Source: Okapia johnstoni (lineage: Eukaryota; Chordata; Mammalia; Artiodactyla; Giraffidae). From it: a stretch of 64,000 nt of DNA. A program made the position numbers and the translations under genes. The notes beneath the pieces were generated by a model. The model did not search any database and was not told the origin of the DNA. It was given only the letters and a program-made list of their open reading frames with translations. Below, one piece after another: positions 11,061 to 23,170 of the stretch. Positions within the stretch are counted from its first letter, which is position 1; every line of letters starts with the position of its first letter. The stretch covers positions 34,496,001 to 34,560,000 of the forward strand of contig CM044309.1 in NCBI GenBank assembly GCA_024291935.2, given 5' to 3'.

Positions 11061-11180
11061 TAGTCACTCAATTGTGTCCAACTCTTTATGACCCCATGGA
11101 TTGTAGCCTGCCAGGCTCCTCTGTCCATGGAATTCTCCAGGCAAGAATACTGGAGTGAGTTGCCATTTCTTTTTCCAGGG
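11057..11180 (-). mobile_element. Bov-A2 monomer-like SINE, antisense
   Basis: One inverted BovB-tail unit ('gtgttagtcactcaatt' to 'ttgccatttctttttcc') without a tRNA head, inserted in the antisense L1. Confidence 0.85.
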
Positions 11181-11310
11181 ATGTATGTGCCTATATATAG
11201 CATCTTTTTTATCCACTCCTCTGTTGATGGACATTTGGGTTGCTTCCATGTACTGGCTATTGTGAATAGTGCTGCAATGAACACTGGGGTGCATGTGAAT
11301 TACAGTGTTC

Positions 11311-13295
11311 TTTGTGTATATGTTTGTGTGTTTAATGTTGTCCCAAAGGTCTCTGAAACTGTCCTCAATTCTTTTCATTCTTTTTTTTCTTCTCTGCAGG
11401 AATCATTCCCATCCTTTTAGGTGCCCTCCTATTCTGCCATTTGACCCCTATAGTATAATATTAAAATCAGGAACTTGGCATTGATACAATCCATATACTT
11501 TACAATATTTTCACCAGTTTTGCATGTACCTGTGTGAGTGTATTGTTCAATGCAGCTTTACCACACGTGTGTCCCATGTAACTGCAAAGACCCCAGCTGC
11601 TATTTCTTTATAGTCACACATATGCCTCTAATCCATCCTGTCCCCAGCTAGAGGGAACTATTAAATTTTTCTCCATCTCTGTAGGTGTTGCTATCTTTTA
11701 ATGATATTTTCAGAATTAAGAACTTAAAAAATCTTTCTCCACTGTGGGCTGGCTTGCCTAGTTCCTGAGTAGTCGATGTTATTCTTTGCTCATTGTATAG
11801 AATGGTGTCTTTCCTTTGTCTGCTTTTAATGTTTCTCTTTGTCATAATTTTAACTGTTTTGACTTTGATGTCTCTTGTAGTTTTTTTCATGCCTGACATT
11901 CTTGGATATGCGAGTTAATAATTTTCATCAAATTAAAAAAATCATCAGTCATTATTTTTTCAAACTTTTTTTTGTTTCCCGTCTCTCTTCTCTCTTTATA
12001 TGTATATTAGGTTATTTGAAATGGTCCATACCTCTAGAGCTCTGTTTAATTTTTTCTCTCTTTGTTTCATTTTGAGTTGCTTTTATTACTATGGTTTCAA
12101 TTTCACTGATCTCTTCTTGATATGCTGTTAATTCATCCGCTGTAATTTTCATCTCAGAAATATTTTTCATCGTCCCAAGTTTGATGTGGGTAAGTATGAG
12201 ATAATCTATTTCCCTGTTTAACATGATTGGTCTTTCCTCTGTTTTTTTTTTTTTTAAATGCATGGAATGCAGTTATAATTATTTTTAAAGCCCTTGTTTT
12301 TTACTTTTATCATCTGTTTTATTTACAGGTCTATTGCAATTAAAGAATCATATTGTGTGACTTCTTTGCATCCTTTGTAATTTTTATATTGAATGTCAGA
12401 ACATGCCTTTTATTGAATGTGAATTCACCTTGTTGCGTACTGTATGTTTTTGTAGTCTGTGAATACTTTTGAGCTTTCTGGGACAAAATGAAGTTCCTTG
12501 GAAAGCGTTTGATCCTTTTAAAGCTTGTTTTTGCATTTTTTCTTTTTTTTTTTTTTTTGACTTCCCTGGTGGCTCAGACAGTAAAGAACCTGCCTGCAAT
12601 GCGGGAGACCCAGGTTCAACCCATGGGTCAGGAAGATGCCCTGGAGAAGGGCACGGCAATCCACTCCAGTATTCTTGCATGGAGAATTAGATGGACAGAG
12701 GAGCCTGACGGGCTACATCCATGGGCTTGCAAAGAGTCAGATCCGACTGAATGACTAATACACACTTTACATTTTTTAGAGAAGATCATGAAGTTTTATT
12801 TTAAGTCTTTTTTTTTTTTTGAATTGGGACACTCCCTTCTGACTACTCTACCTGCTGCATCACTTATTATGAAGTTATCTACCCTAGCTGGTGAGAATGT
12901 ATAGCATTCTCAGCCTTGGGTGAGCCACAAGGGTTCTCCTTCCACAGAGTTTATACAGATTTACTGATTAGTACTCCCTGAAGACTCAAAGAGTGCCATT
13001 TGCAGATCTCTCAAGCCCTCTCTGTGCAGTTCCCTTCTCCGTGGTGCTCTGCCCTGCGGAACTCTAATTGCTTTGGCCTCCTGGGCTTCCAGCTCTGACT
13101 CTTTAATTCAAGGAGAGTCCTGGAATCTGCTTGTATTCTAGCTCCCTCTGCCAATATTTGAAAAGTCTCTGAGTAGTCAAGTGAGGTAATCATAGGGTTC
13201 ACGTCATTTGTTTCCCTTTTCTCGAAAATCACTGTCCTGAAATCTTGATGTCCAGTGCTTGAGTATCACTATTCCTTATGTTTGTCCTTAGTTTT
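11311..13295 (-). mobile_element. Old L1M 3' region, antisense, split by Bov-tA
   Basis: Reverse complement of an old L1M 3' end. Typical segments are 'ctctgaaactgtcctcaatt', 'ttcacaaatg'-like AT-rich ORF2 ends, the 'ctcttctttatatgtatatt' region, and the GC-richer 3' UTR at 12990-13240 ('ctgtgcagttcccttctcc'). A Bov-tA interrupts at 12557-12767. There is no coding capacity. Confidence 0.6.
12557..12767 (+). mobile_element. Bov-tA SINE, sense
   Basis: A full structure: the tRNA-like head 'cttccctggtggctcag', the body 'cctggagaagggcac', and the BovB tail ending 'gactgaatgactaa'. It follows a poly-T stretch at 12540-12558. Confidence 0.93.
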
Positions 13296-13550
13296 TGTGT
13301 TGAATTAAAATACAAAATGAAACAGGAACAGACTAACAGACACAGAGAACAAACTGGTGGTTGCAAGAGGGGAGGTGGATGAGGGGACAGGCAAAGTAGG
13401 TGAAGGAGATTAAAAGGTCCAAAATTCCAGTTATAAAAGTCAAGGAAGAATGTAGTGTACATCATAGGGGATGTAGTCAGTAATATGGTAATTTTGTATG
13501 GTATCAGTGGTAACTGAGCTTACTGTAATGATCATTTCATAATACATTTT
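13296..13550 (+). mobile_element. L1 3' end fragment, sense
   Basis: An L1 ORF2 end/3' UTR piece with 'cagacacagagaacaaactg', 'ggttgcaagaggggag' and 'atcataggggatgtagtc'. It stops at the solo LTR, whose 6-bp duplication sits at its right edge. Confidence 0.75.
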
Positions 13551-13556
13551 GTCCTT

Positions 13557-14719
13557 TGCCGGAGTCCAGCTCCAGCTGGTCCAGGGGTTCCCTCAGGATG
13601 GACGGCGTCGGCGATGTGAATGAGAAGACACAGCGAGTCTCGGTGTTTCCAAGTGTCTTCCAACTTTATTGTTTTTAAGACAGCTTTTATATTTTTTGTG
13701 GTACATAGAAACAAATGTAAAGTATAGAGTCATACCAATTCAGCTTAGTGGGCATACCAATTTAGCTTAATGGGCCTATGAATTCAGCTTAATGGGCCAG
13801 CAGTTTTGACCCTCATCGAAACCATTTGCATGTCTTTAGTTACAAAAAGCCTCATTTTGTTTACATCATCTTCCGGCCTGGGGGCCTGCTAACATCTTGT
13901 GACTCTTCATTGATAAGGGTTGATCAGTCAGAACACTTTTGTATCAGGCACAGCAGGAAAGAATTTATCAATAGAAAGTTTTAAGATAAAACCTGTTTTT
14001 GGTAATTTACTCTACACCTTGAGCTTAACAGAAAAGAATGTGGTCCCATAAAGTCATAGAACAGCAAGCTGAAGGTTAGCTCTAAGTAAGAATCATCAGT
14101 TAAATCAACAATTGTCTTATTATTTGTATTAAAGCTAAACTTTTATTTATATAAATTTTTGACTATTATGCTTTCATTATATAGGCTAAATACGTTAAGA
14201 GTAAAAACATAGTGAGTAAATATAGACTAAGTAACAGTTTCATAAAGCAATATTTCTTATATTTCCTAACAAGTCTTTTTTCCTGCGAAGGGTTTTGTCC
14301 CCATAGGGTCTTTCTGTGCGGAGGCTCTCAATGCTGTTTTATTATTAAGGGAACAGTCATGCACATTAGCTCCAAAGGCACAGGCTTATTTATTAAACAA
14401 ACTAATATGCTAGCAAGAGGAGTTTAGATTAAAATACCTACATCCTAGACAAGCTTATAGGGTGTCACCGTCCGAGGGCCCTGTCGATTGAGTTTTCAGA
14501 TTGATCTATTTTACAAGAGAATCAGGAAAAGCCTTTTTTCTAAGTCACAGAAAATAAGAAGAGGTTTATTGTAGCAAACATCAGAAAGACAGATAACATC
14601 TTTAAGGTGAGCGCTGAGGCAGCCTTCCGAGAATCCCTGAGGCCTGAGAAGCTGTGCTCAATCAGTCCTCTTCCTCATGACTCTGTCATGGGTGGGATCT
14701 CGTGAGCTGGCTCCCGGCA
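13557..14719 (-). mobile_element. Solo LTR of a ruminant endogenous retrovirus (ERV2/ERVK-like)
   Basis: Bounded by TGCCGGAGTCCAG on the left and CTGGCTCCCGGCA on the right, which are inverted terminal sequences in the retroviral TG...CA form. A perfect 6-bp target duplication, gtcctt, lies at 13551-13556 and 14720-14725. Six-base duplications fit class II elements. A minus-strand AATAAA at 13670-13665 fits a polyadenylation signal near the R/U5 region. There is no internal gene sequence, so this is a recombination-derived solo LTR. The resemblance is to the bovine BTLTR1 group, from recognition only. Confidence 0.88.
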
Positions 14720-14725
14720 GTCCTT

Positions 14726-15839
14726 TTTAAAATTAAGCTTTTAATTTCTTGCCCAGGTGGGAAGAAAAATCTGTTCCCTGATACTCAGTCTTGACTGAAA
14801 CAGACATCCCAACGCACATTTTTAAATTAATAAATGTCAGTAGATTTACTCACTACGTATCACTTAACTCTGATTATTTCTTTCGAAGCTTTTACCGCAA
14901 TTTAAAATCGTGCATTTGTTTTTTGTTTACTTGGTTATTGTTTGTCTCTGTAACTATGCCGTAAGTTCAAAGAAGTATAAACTATTTACTTTTCACTAAT
15001 ATATATAACACAATGTTAGTTCATTGTCTGCACTCAATATATTTATTGAATGCATGCATAAGTTAAAGATTCTTAAAGGAAGGTTTTTAGGCATAGGTAA
15101 AATGTAGCCTACCTAAGACATAAATGATCAGAATTCAAGCATGTGGAATAGTAATTATTGAGGTGATATAATTATGAATTGACAGAGAAAAGTATGCTAA
15201 ACATTATTATTATTTATTTCCAATGAATTACAGAGCAAACTTAACCTTTGAAGTAGTATATAGAAAATTACTTGCCTAAAAAGAAAAAGTAAAGTAAGCA
15301 GTAAGTGTAAGAAACTTGCTGATTTTGTTCTATTAGATAGAAGTCTTCTTTTTGTCAGCGAAAATCTGTGTTTTTTCATTCCCACTAAGACTGTAGAGCT
15401 GTGCCTCATTTAAATTTCCATCTAGGTACATAAAATAGCACATTATCTGTATCAAGGTAAATTTATTATTTCATTAGGAGTAGGCAAACACCATCTCCTT
15501 TGTGACACAGGAGGCAATGACTGTCACTATCATTGCTGTAGACTTCTATCTTCCTGTTGTACTGCATTTATTTTCTTTAGTTTTCAAATTCTTGCTTGGG
15601 TTTACAGAGAAATAGATGAAAGAGATCCCTTGAAATTTAATTTAGATAAGAAAAGTTCCTCCCTGAAAACACCCACACCATAGGCTATAAAAAATTTGCT
15701 TATGATTTACAGAGGAAAATGATAAGAACCCATCACATTTTTAGGCAATTAATTCGGGATTCAAGGTCACCATCAAACTTTCATGATCAGGCTGATTTAG
15801 CCTGAATTTTAATGTTTGAAAGAGATACGCTTTTCATTT
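14726..15839. other. Non-coding stretch with an L2-like 3' end
   Basis: Mostly unique AT-rich sequence. Bases 14940-15062 read 'tctgtaactatgcc' then 'actcaatatatttattgaatg', the form of an old L2-type LINE 3' end on the plus strand. No gene is seen. Confidence 0.4.
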
Positions 15840-16930
15840 TTGTCCTGTGGAAAAATTGAAACACACAAACCTGGATAGAATAGTGTAATAAACTTAAAAT
15901 ACTGTTCTTCCAGTTTATTATATTTCATTTTTATCCTCACCAATCTCCTAGATTATTTCGAAGCAAATTCTAAACATTGTATAATTTTAAAAATATTTCT
16001 GTGTCTCTAAAAGATGTGATTGCTTTAAAAATAGCCATATACCATCCTAACACATTAAAATTTAATTTTATAATTGACTATAATTATGTTTAGATTTTCC
16101 TGATTGTCATAAGTAATTTCAACATATAGTTCATTTGAATCGGGTTCTAAATGAATACAATACATTGCAATTGTATTGCAATTGATATGTCTCTTATGTC
16201 TTTTTATTCTATAGTAGTAGTAGTGGTGGTGTTAGTCACTCAGTCGTGTCTGACTCTTTGCGACCCCACAGACTGTAGCCCACCAGGCTCCTCTGTCCAT
16301 GGAATTCTCCAGGCAAGAATACTGGAGTGGGTTGCCATTCCCTTCTCCACAGGATATTCCCGACGCAGGGATCAAACCTGGGTCTCCTACATCGCAGACG
16401 GATTCTTTACTGTCATATATTCATCCAATCCTTTCTTCTACGTGCAATGTATTTCTTGAAGGCATAAGCCCATGTGTTCTATAGAATTTCCTATAATCTG
16501 GGTTTTACTGATTACCTATCTGTGATATTAGCTCACATTTCCCCCTGTCCTCTGCTCCTCTGTAAATTAGTGGTTAGATCTATAGGCTGAGTCAGATTCA
16601 GGTTTGACTTTCTTGGCAAGACTACTTCATAGGTAATGTTGTATACTCCAATCAGGACACATGTAATATCCAATTGTCTCTCTTTACTGATGCTGGCAGT
16701 CATTGGAACTGAGTACACAGATCCATTAATTAATTAGTGTTTGTAAAATAATCATATTTAAAATTCATTATTCTTTTTTCATTTGTTAACTGTAATACCT
16801 CTCTAAAGACAAATTTTCTAATTAACTGTTTGTTACCCAGGGGTGCGTTTCATACAGTAAAGGTGGGATAAATGCTTCGTTCCCTTTATTTATTGGTTTT
16901 CAGATTGACTGGGTGACTTCCTAGAATCCT
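15840..16930 (-). mobile_element. Old L1M 3' UTR, antisense, split by Bov-tA
   Basis: Homologous to 52233-53390 in this window. Shared landmarks are 'agattatttcgaagcaaatt', 'gattgacatgtctctt'-like sequence near 16180, 'tcttggcaagactacttcat' at 16609-16628, and a right edge near 'gacttcctagaatcc'. This is an old L1M 3' UTR in reverse complement. Confidence 0.65.
16216..16420 (-). mobile_element. Bov-tA SINE, antisense, head truncated
   Basis: The inverted BovB tail 'gtcactcagtcgtgtctgac' leads into 'acgcagggatcaaacctg'. It stops at 'gattctttactg', short of the last bases of the tRNA-like head. Inserted in the L1M. Confidence 0.9.
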
Positions 16931-17148
16931 GTGAAAGCGAAAGTGTTAGTTGCTCAGTCGTGTCCAGCTCTTTGCGACCTCATGGACTGTAGCCCGTCAG
17001 GCTCCTCTGCTCATGGAATTCTCCAGGCAAGAATATTGGAGTGGCCAGCTGTTCCCTTCTCCAGGGGATCATCCCAACCCAGGGATCAAACCTGGGTCTC
17101 CCTCATTACAGACAAATTCTTTACCATCTGAGCCACCAGGGAAGCCCT
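16931..17148 (-). mobile_element. Bov-tA SINE, antisense
   Basis: Full-length form from 'aaagtgttagttgctc' to 'ccaccagggaagccc'. It lies directly at the right edge of the L1M. Confidence 0.92.
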
Positions 17149-17321
17149 AACTATGACCAATTAGTCTTTTAACAATGAGAGATTATTTTTATAGAATAAT
17201 AAGGCCATCTAGTCATCTCTAGTCTAACTCATTGATTCTTATATGGGTTTTTGGATAACATTAATAACAGTAAAGAAGTAAAGGAACATACAAACTAATA
17301 TAAAAGAAGGCTTATGACATA

Positions 17322-17544
17322 CTGTGTATGCTAAATTGCCTCAGTTGTGTCCAACTCTTTGCGACCCTATGGACTGTAGCCTGCCAGGCTCTTCTGTCTA
17401 TGGTATTCTCCAGGTAAGAATACTGGAGTGGGCTGCCATGCCCTCCTCCAGGGGATCTTCCCAACCCAGGTATCGAACCTGGGTCTCTTATGTCTCCTGC
17501 ATTGGCAGGAGGGTTCTTTACCACTAGTGCCACCTGGTAAGCAC
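17322..17544 (-). mobile_element. Bov-tA SINE, antisense
   Basis: From 'tgtatgctaaattgcc' to 'gccacctggtaagcac'. Flanks share tatgacata (17313-17321) and tatgacaca (17545-17553), a 9-bp near-perfect target duplication. Confidence 0.92.
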
Positions 17545-17553
17545 TATGACACA

Positions 17554-18055
17554 TTAAAAAATAAAATACGGTAAAACAGATGGCACAATGACCTTCGGCC
17601 TCCCCTCTCCCAGCTGATACACTAAACTAAAGCTGTAGCTTTACAGTTGAAAACTTAAAAAAAATTATCTCCATTTTACTTAAAATGGCATGATATATAA
17701 CAAGTAGCCTGGAAAAAGTTTATATTAAAAGCAAGTTGAGTACTTTAAAAATTATAGCAGAGTGGTCAGATAGACAGATGCATAAGTCTTGTTGGTTGTT
17801 TTTCTGGTTCTTTGACTAGTTTTTTGTTGGCACTTGAGGCAGAGTAAAACCCACTGTTTGTATAAGTAGAAGGTGTCAGAAATCATTGTCTGTGAAATAT
17901 GTCCAAAATATCCCAGAATAATCTGTGAATAGCAGACCATGAGCCTTTAAAGTATTTCCACATCCAGTATTGAATTTGCAGATATATGGAATACTTGATG
18001 CATTATACACCTAAGTTATAAAATTCACACTAATTAGCCTGTGTATTTCCTGGCT
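17554..18055. other. Unique AT-rich stretch, no gene seen
   Basis: No recognised repeat family or coding pattern. Confidence 0.4.
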
Positions 18056-18272
18056 TCTTGTGAGTGCCTGCTCAATTGGTCTGACTCTGTGACCCCATGG
18101 ACGGTAGCCCAGCAGACTCCTCTGTCCATGGGATTTTCCAGGCAAGAATACTGGAGTGGGTTGCCATTTCCTACTCAGGGGATCTTCACCACCCAGGGAT
18201 CAAACCCATATCTCCTTTATCTCCTGCATTGGTAGGTGGATTCTTTACCATTATATCACCTGAGAAGCCCAT
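18056..18272 (-). mobile_element. Bov-tA SINE, antisense
   Basis: The diverged inverted tail (tgctcaattggtctgac) and inverted head ending 'cacctgagaagccc' are both present. Confidence 0.9.
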
Positions 18273-18814
18273 ATTGCCTGGCATCCACCCTCAATTTCAT
18301 GCCTTCCATTTTCTCTATTGACAGGGGATTTAGGTTCCCTAAGATTGACGAGTTGCAGGTTCCAGTTACTGAATGAAATAATGAACACCTGACTTTTTGT
18401 GTCATGGGTTTTGAATTGAAATCAATGTATGCATTGTCCAGGACACCAGGAAGTCTTCCACAGGAAACATTTCTTGCATCCAAGTGGTTATCTATTGTTT
18501 TAGATAATAAAAACATCATCATAGTAATTATCAGTTCGATTTATTTGTGTTAGTGACAAGAACATGAGAAGTACATTAACCAACAACTGCCTAAATGGTA
18601 CATAGCACAGAACTTACCGGCACTTTTAGTCTTACTTGGATGCCTTTTCGCTCAACTTGATTATATCTTTAGTTCTTGTGTTTGGAATTATATCTCTTCT
18701 TATCAGTTAAGCACAGATGACCATGTCCAAGTGGCAACATCATACCAATTTCTGTCTGAGAAACTCAAGGATGACTGGTCCCTTTCTCACCCTTCATCAT
18801 TAATATAATCATGA

Positions 18815-19205
18815 TCATAGCAAACACTTGGTGGGTGTTTACTGTGGATGAGGTTTTGTTCAAAGAGTTTCACATACATTCTGTTATTTAATCACTGCAA
18901 CAACTTTGTGAAGTAGACGAATTAATTTTATTTGTGTCATCCATACATGCTCAGTCACTCAGTCGTGTTTGACTCTTTGAGACGCTGCAGATTGTAGCCC
19001 TCCAGGATCCTCTATCCATGAGATTCTCCAGGCAAGAATACTAGAGTGGGCTGCCATGTTCTCCTCCAGGGGATCTTCCTGAACCAGGGATCGAACTGAC
19101 ATCTCCTGTGTGTTTCTTGCATTGGCAGGTGTATTCTTTTACCACTGAGCCACCTGGGAAGCCCCTCAGTTTTGTTTGTGGACCAGATGGTAAATAATCA
19201 GCTCC
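18815..19205 (+). repeat. MIR SINE, split by Bov-tA
   Basis: The left part carries MIR-core-like text ('tggtgggtgtttactg', 'tctgttatttaatcactgc'), and the piece after the SINE is its remnant. The Bov-tA at 18937-19169 interrupts it. Confidence 0.6.
18937..19169 (-). mobile_element. Bov-tA SINE, antisense, inside MIR
   Basis: Inverted tail 'cagtcactcagtcgtg' to inverted head 'ccacctgggaagccc'. Flanked by ttttatttgtg (18926-18936) and ttttgtttgtg (19170-19180), an 11-bp target duplication with one mismatch. Confidence 0.92.
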
Positions 19206-20232
19206 TCACTTCACTATAAACTTATATGTTTCTTCCAAACTGTGGGAGATCACTGTGCCTCAGTTTCTTGATCTTGAAACAGCATGATAATATATCAACC
19301 TAAAAGGATTGTTTATATGCAAAATGCTGAGAATTGTGAATACCCTGTAATTATTAGCTCTTGTGGAACTACTGGACACAAAAGTAATATAAATAATGGA
19401 CAATTAGTTTTGACTAAAAAGGAATTTGGCATTATAAGAGTATTCTCTGTGCTATTAAACTTGACCATTTGTACAAGCTATTGCATGCTGTCTTCTATTC
19501 CCTTGGCATTGATGCCTTGTCACCTGTGGTCCAGCCTCTGTAGCCCCTGGAATTGCAGCAGCTAAAAAAAGGGAATTGGGTTTGGTGCTTTAGGTGAGGT
19601 GACAAAAAAAGATTTATAGCCTCTGCCTCCTGGAATTCAAAGAGCATCTTTATTTGGATCATTTTAATAATTTTCTATAATACTGAGAGCCACTCTGTAT
19701 CAGTCAGTAGAAGCCAGATTATTCTTCTAGCAACAAAGCAAGCTTGAAATTGCTGTGGCTTAGCACAAGAAGATTTATTCCCACTGGATTATTGCCAGTC
19801 ACCAATGCAGAGAAAAGCACATGAACTTTTTACTACTATAGCTCAGAAGTGATGCGTGTTCACATTTAATTTTCTGGAACAAGAACATGTATTTTTGCCC
19901 AACTATGAAAGGGCAGGAAATGTAGAGGAGAAAATGGAATATTTAGCATTGCCTTTTCTGCACACACTTCAAATGGCTCCTGAAAACTTATTGACTATAG
20001 GTCTAAGCATCTGCTTTGAGTGACCCTGCAGTTGTTCATAAGCAAGTAGAGATAGGGCAAACCACCCCTTGGATGGACCTCATGTAATGGCAGTAACTCT
20101 CACTCACTGATTGGATCACAAATGGGCATAAGATATTGATAACAAATGACTATTTTCCAAAGAAAAGAAAGGGTTTTTGTGTTTTGCTGAAACATTTCCC
20201 TATCATTTAGACTTGAACTTTGGTCAAGAACT
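19206..20232. other. Mostly unique stretch with a possible old LTR-type relic
   Basis: Bases 19690-19930 resemble very old mammalian LTR-type repeats ('gctgtggcttagcacaag', 'agatttattcccac'). I cannot assign a family. No gene is seen; the 93-codon frame at 19284-19565 has no recognisable content. Confidence 0.35.
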
Positions 20233-20435
20233 GTGCTATGCTTAGTCGCTCAGTTGTGTCCGACTCTTTGTGACCCCATGGACTGTAGCTTGTCACACTT
20301 CTGAGTCCATGGGGATTCTCCAGGCAAGAATACTGGAGTGGGTTGTCATGCCCTCCTCTAGGGGATCTTGCCAACTCAGGGATTGAACCCAGGTCTCCTG
20401 CATTGCAGGCGGATTCTTTAGAACTAAGGCACTGT
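20233..20435 (-). mobile_element. Bov-tA SINE, antisense
   Basis: From 'gcttagtcgctcagttgtg' to 'gcggattctttag', with the outermost head bases degraded. Confidence 0.9.
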
Positions 20436-20559
20436 TTTTTCTTTTCACAAAACATAATTTAAAAATTCTACTTGATTGTGCTATTCCAGCATCTCATGGT
20501 GGCAAGTGCCAAGATGATGTTGGTCCAGTTATTATATTTGTTGTATAGAAAATATAGTG

Positions 20560-20640
20560 AAGTTCAGAGACATGAAGCAACTTATCGAAAACCCACAGCT
20601 AAGAAATGTCAAAGAATTTGAACCCAGATCTTTCTGACTC
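20560..20640 (+). repeat. MIR 3' half
   Basis: 'gttcagagacatgaagc', 'cacagctaagaaatg' and 'gaacccagatctttctgac' follow the MIR consensus order. Only the 3' half remains. Confidence 0.6.
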
Positions 20641-20649
20641 TAACATGTT

Positions 20650-21500
20650 TCTTCTCGATCATCTTACACTGCACTTCCCCTGCTTGGCACTTTCTCCTCT
20701 CTGTCTTTCTCTTTGAAGTATTTTGTTTTTTGTTGCAATATCTCTTTTGCTAGAATGTTATATTTCTCATTCTTCATGTCCTATACCAAATATACTACTT
20801 TACTTAATGTAGAAGCTCAAATGGTCTGACTTACAATATTATAAGAAGAAAAATCTAATTTAGAGTTATGCCTTAAAAGCTAATTAAAGTTTTGCATTAT
20901 GAGCCCCAGAAAATACTAGGATGTAAAATTGTGTGATGGAAGTTGCTGTGTATACTATATCTACCCATTGAACAGGCCACTCCTCATGCAAAATTAACTC
21001 CTGAATGGTTGCCTATACACAGGGCTGGTTGCCTCTATCATGCAATATTGCCCCACCTACGGCTGATTTGACAAAGAGATGGCCTGAATGTGAGGGTAGT
21101 CAGTCAGTGACCTAAACTCTGTAATTAGTCCTGATGTGACTCTTTGACCAATGGAAACTTGATATTTATGCAGAAAATCACTAAGTGATTTGGTAGCAGT
21201 TTTATTGTGGGGCTTGATATTTGAAGAGGAGGCAGCACAAAATCAGATGAGAAGTCCAAATAGAAACTGTGACGGACTGTAAGCCAGCAAAAAAAGAGTG
21301 GAAACAAGTGCATAGTCTCAGGGGCTGGAGGAACAGAAATGGAGAGGGCAGTTGAGTCATATTCTCTGTTGTGATCTACAAAAAAAAAGCTTAATTAATA
21401 CTTTCTGCTTAGGAATGGTAGGATAACCCTTTTGTTGAAGCTATGTTGGATTCCAAGTGACTACTCACTTCCTACACTGGGGTCTAATTCTTTCTATAAA
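20650..21500. other. Unique stretch, no gene seen
   Basis: No repeat family or credible coding region recognised. Confidence 0.4.
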
Positions 21501-21504
21501 ACCT

Positions 21505-21930
21505 GGTGGTCAGATTTGCAGCAACATGGGTGGACCTAGAGATTATTATACTAAGTAAAGTAAGTCAGACAGAGAAAGGCAAATACTATGTGATATCATG
21601 TATATGTGGAAACTAAAATATGACCCAAAGGAACTTGCTTACAAAACAGAAACAGATTCACAGACAGAGAAAACAAACTTAAGATTATCAAAAAGGAAAG
21701 GAATGGGGAGGGAAAATTAGGAATTTGGGATTAGCAGAAACAAACTACTATATATTATTAAAACAGAAAAAAACAAGATCCTACTGTATAGCACAGGGAA
21801 CTATATTCAATATCTTGTAATAAACTATAATGGAAAAGAACATGAAAAAGATTATATCTATAACTGAATCACTTTGCTCTACAACAGAAACTAACACACT
21901 AAATTAACTCTAACTGTAAAAAGAAAAAAC
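21505..21930 (+). mobile_element. Ruminant L1 3' UTR, sense
   Basis: Contains 'atgggtggacctagag', 'tactgtatagcacaggg' and 'atatcttgtaataaac' in the order of a ruminant L1 ORF2 end and 3' UTR. It is 5'-truncated and ends in an A-rich stretch near 21916. Confidence 0.85.
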
Positions 21931-23170
21931 TATTGGTGAGACTTTTCCAGGCTACTGTAAGGCTGGTTGTGTGACTGGCATTTCTGTCTGTCTTATTTCC
22001 ATGTGATGTTACTTTTTCTACAGATAACTACACTACTTATAAACAGAGCCTAACATTCCCCCCAAAATTATACCCCCTATGACTTTGAAAGCAGGATAGT
22101 TTTGCAATTTGGCAGCTCACCTTTATATTTATTTTCTATAACTGAATTTAGGGAGGGCAGGGATGTGGGTCACGTCAATGAAAGTATCAGATTTATGTCT
22201 AGGCTACCTCTGAATGGAAATCAACAATTCCTTTTTAAAAAGCAGAAACTAATTCTTTGGTTTTTTTCCAGCACTTCAACCGAATGTTTCTCATTGAGCT
22301 TTCAATATATTTTGCTTCTGGTGTGTTTTTCCCTCATGCATCTGTGGACAAAGAAAATCTTTAGCTATCTTTTCTCCCACTTGTATTTTCCCAGTTGTAT
22401 CCCTCTTCACCAATACTATAATTTTCTTTATATTTTTAAATTATTTATAAAGAATTCCTTTCCATTACTTCTGGGATCCTTCCCGTAAAGGAAAAGCAGA
22501 CCTAACTATACCAGGAAGTGAGTGTTAATACTTGAACTGGTATTAATAAAATAGGATTTTAGCTTATTTTGTTGACATTAAGCAACACATTGGCTGGAGC
22601 TAAAGTAAAGAAGTCCTTCTACTTTTTTTATTTTAACTCTGGTGTGCAGAGGAATCCTTGGTTGAAATAGTTTTATTCATATATTGTAGGAGAACTTTAC
22701 TGTTACAGGGGATAGTGGCCAGGGAAATGAAGGTTCTGAGGAATACCAACATTCTCTTACACCTGATGGGCAGTGTGTGATGCTCTGAAAAAACCGATCT
22801 TCACCTGGATGTCATTGAGTTTGCACTTTTCTAGTGAATACTTGATCACTATGTGCAGAATTCTTATGTTGAGTTTACATTTTTACTAAGTATGACAGAA
22901 CTATGAGCACTATTTTGGCTACTTATTTATCTACTCATGTCAAAAGAATACTCAAAAATGTCTTTAAAGATTACCCCTCAGTCTCTCTCCAAGGCTATAA
23001 ACAACTAGGACAATACTTTTGATGACATCCTTTGATGTGAGATGTGTCATGTTCAGTGGAATAAATGCAGATATTTCCATTGAAATGGAACTTGAAGACC
23101 ATGACCTATGGACACATCTTTTCTTATCCTTCTGAATTTTTATTTTGTATTTATTACAAACATTTTTCAG
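21931..23170. other. Mostly unique stretch upstream of the candidate exon
   Basis: No clear repeat. A 128-codon plus-strand frame at 22102-22488 is hydrophobic and AT-driven and looks like chance. The last 30 bases form a pyrimidine-rich tract ending in CAG, which could be a splice acceptor. Confidence 0.4.

Larger units (their letters stand above)
10575..11310 (-). mobile_element. Ruminant L1 3' UTR, antisense, split by a SINE
   Basis: Contains 'tgctgtacaacaaagtgaatc', 'gtgctatacagtagg' and 'attgtgaatagtgctgc', the ruminant L1 3' UTR and ORF2 end in reverse complement. It continues the piece at 8360-8411 and is interrupted by a SINE at 11057-11180. Confidence 0.82.

Noticed and set aside
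22102..22488. 128-codon plus-strand frame
   Set aside because: Hydrophobic and AT-driven, with no motif, splice context or third-position bias.
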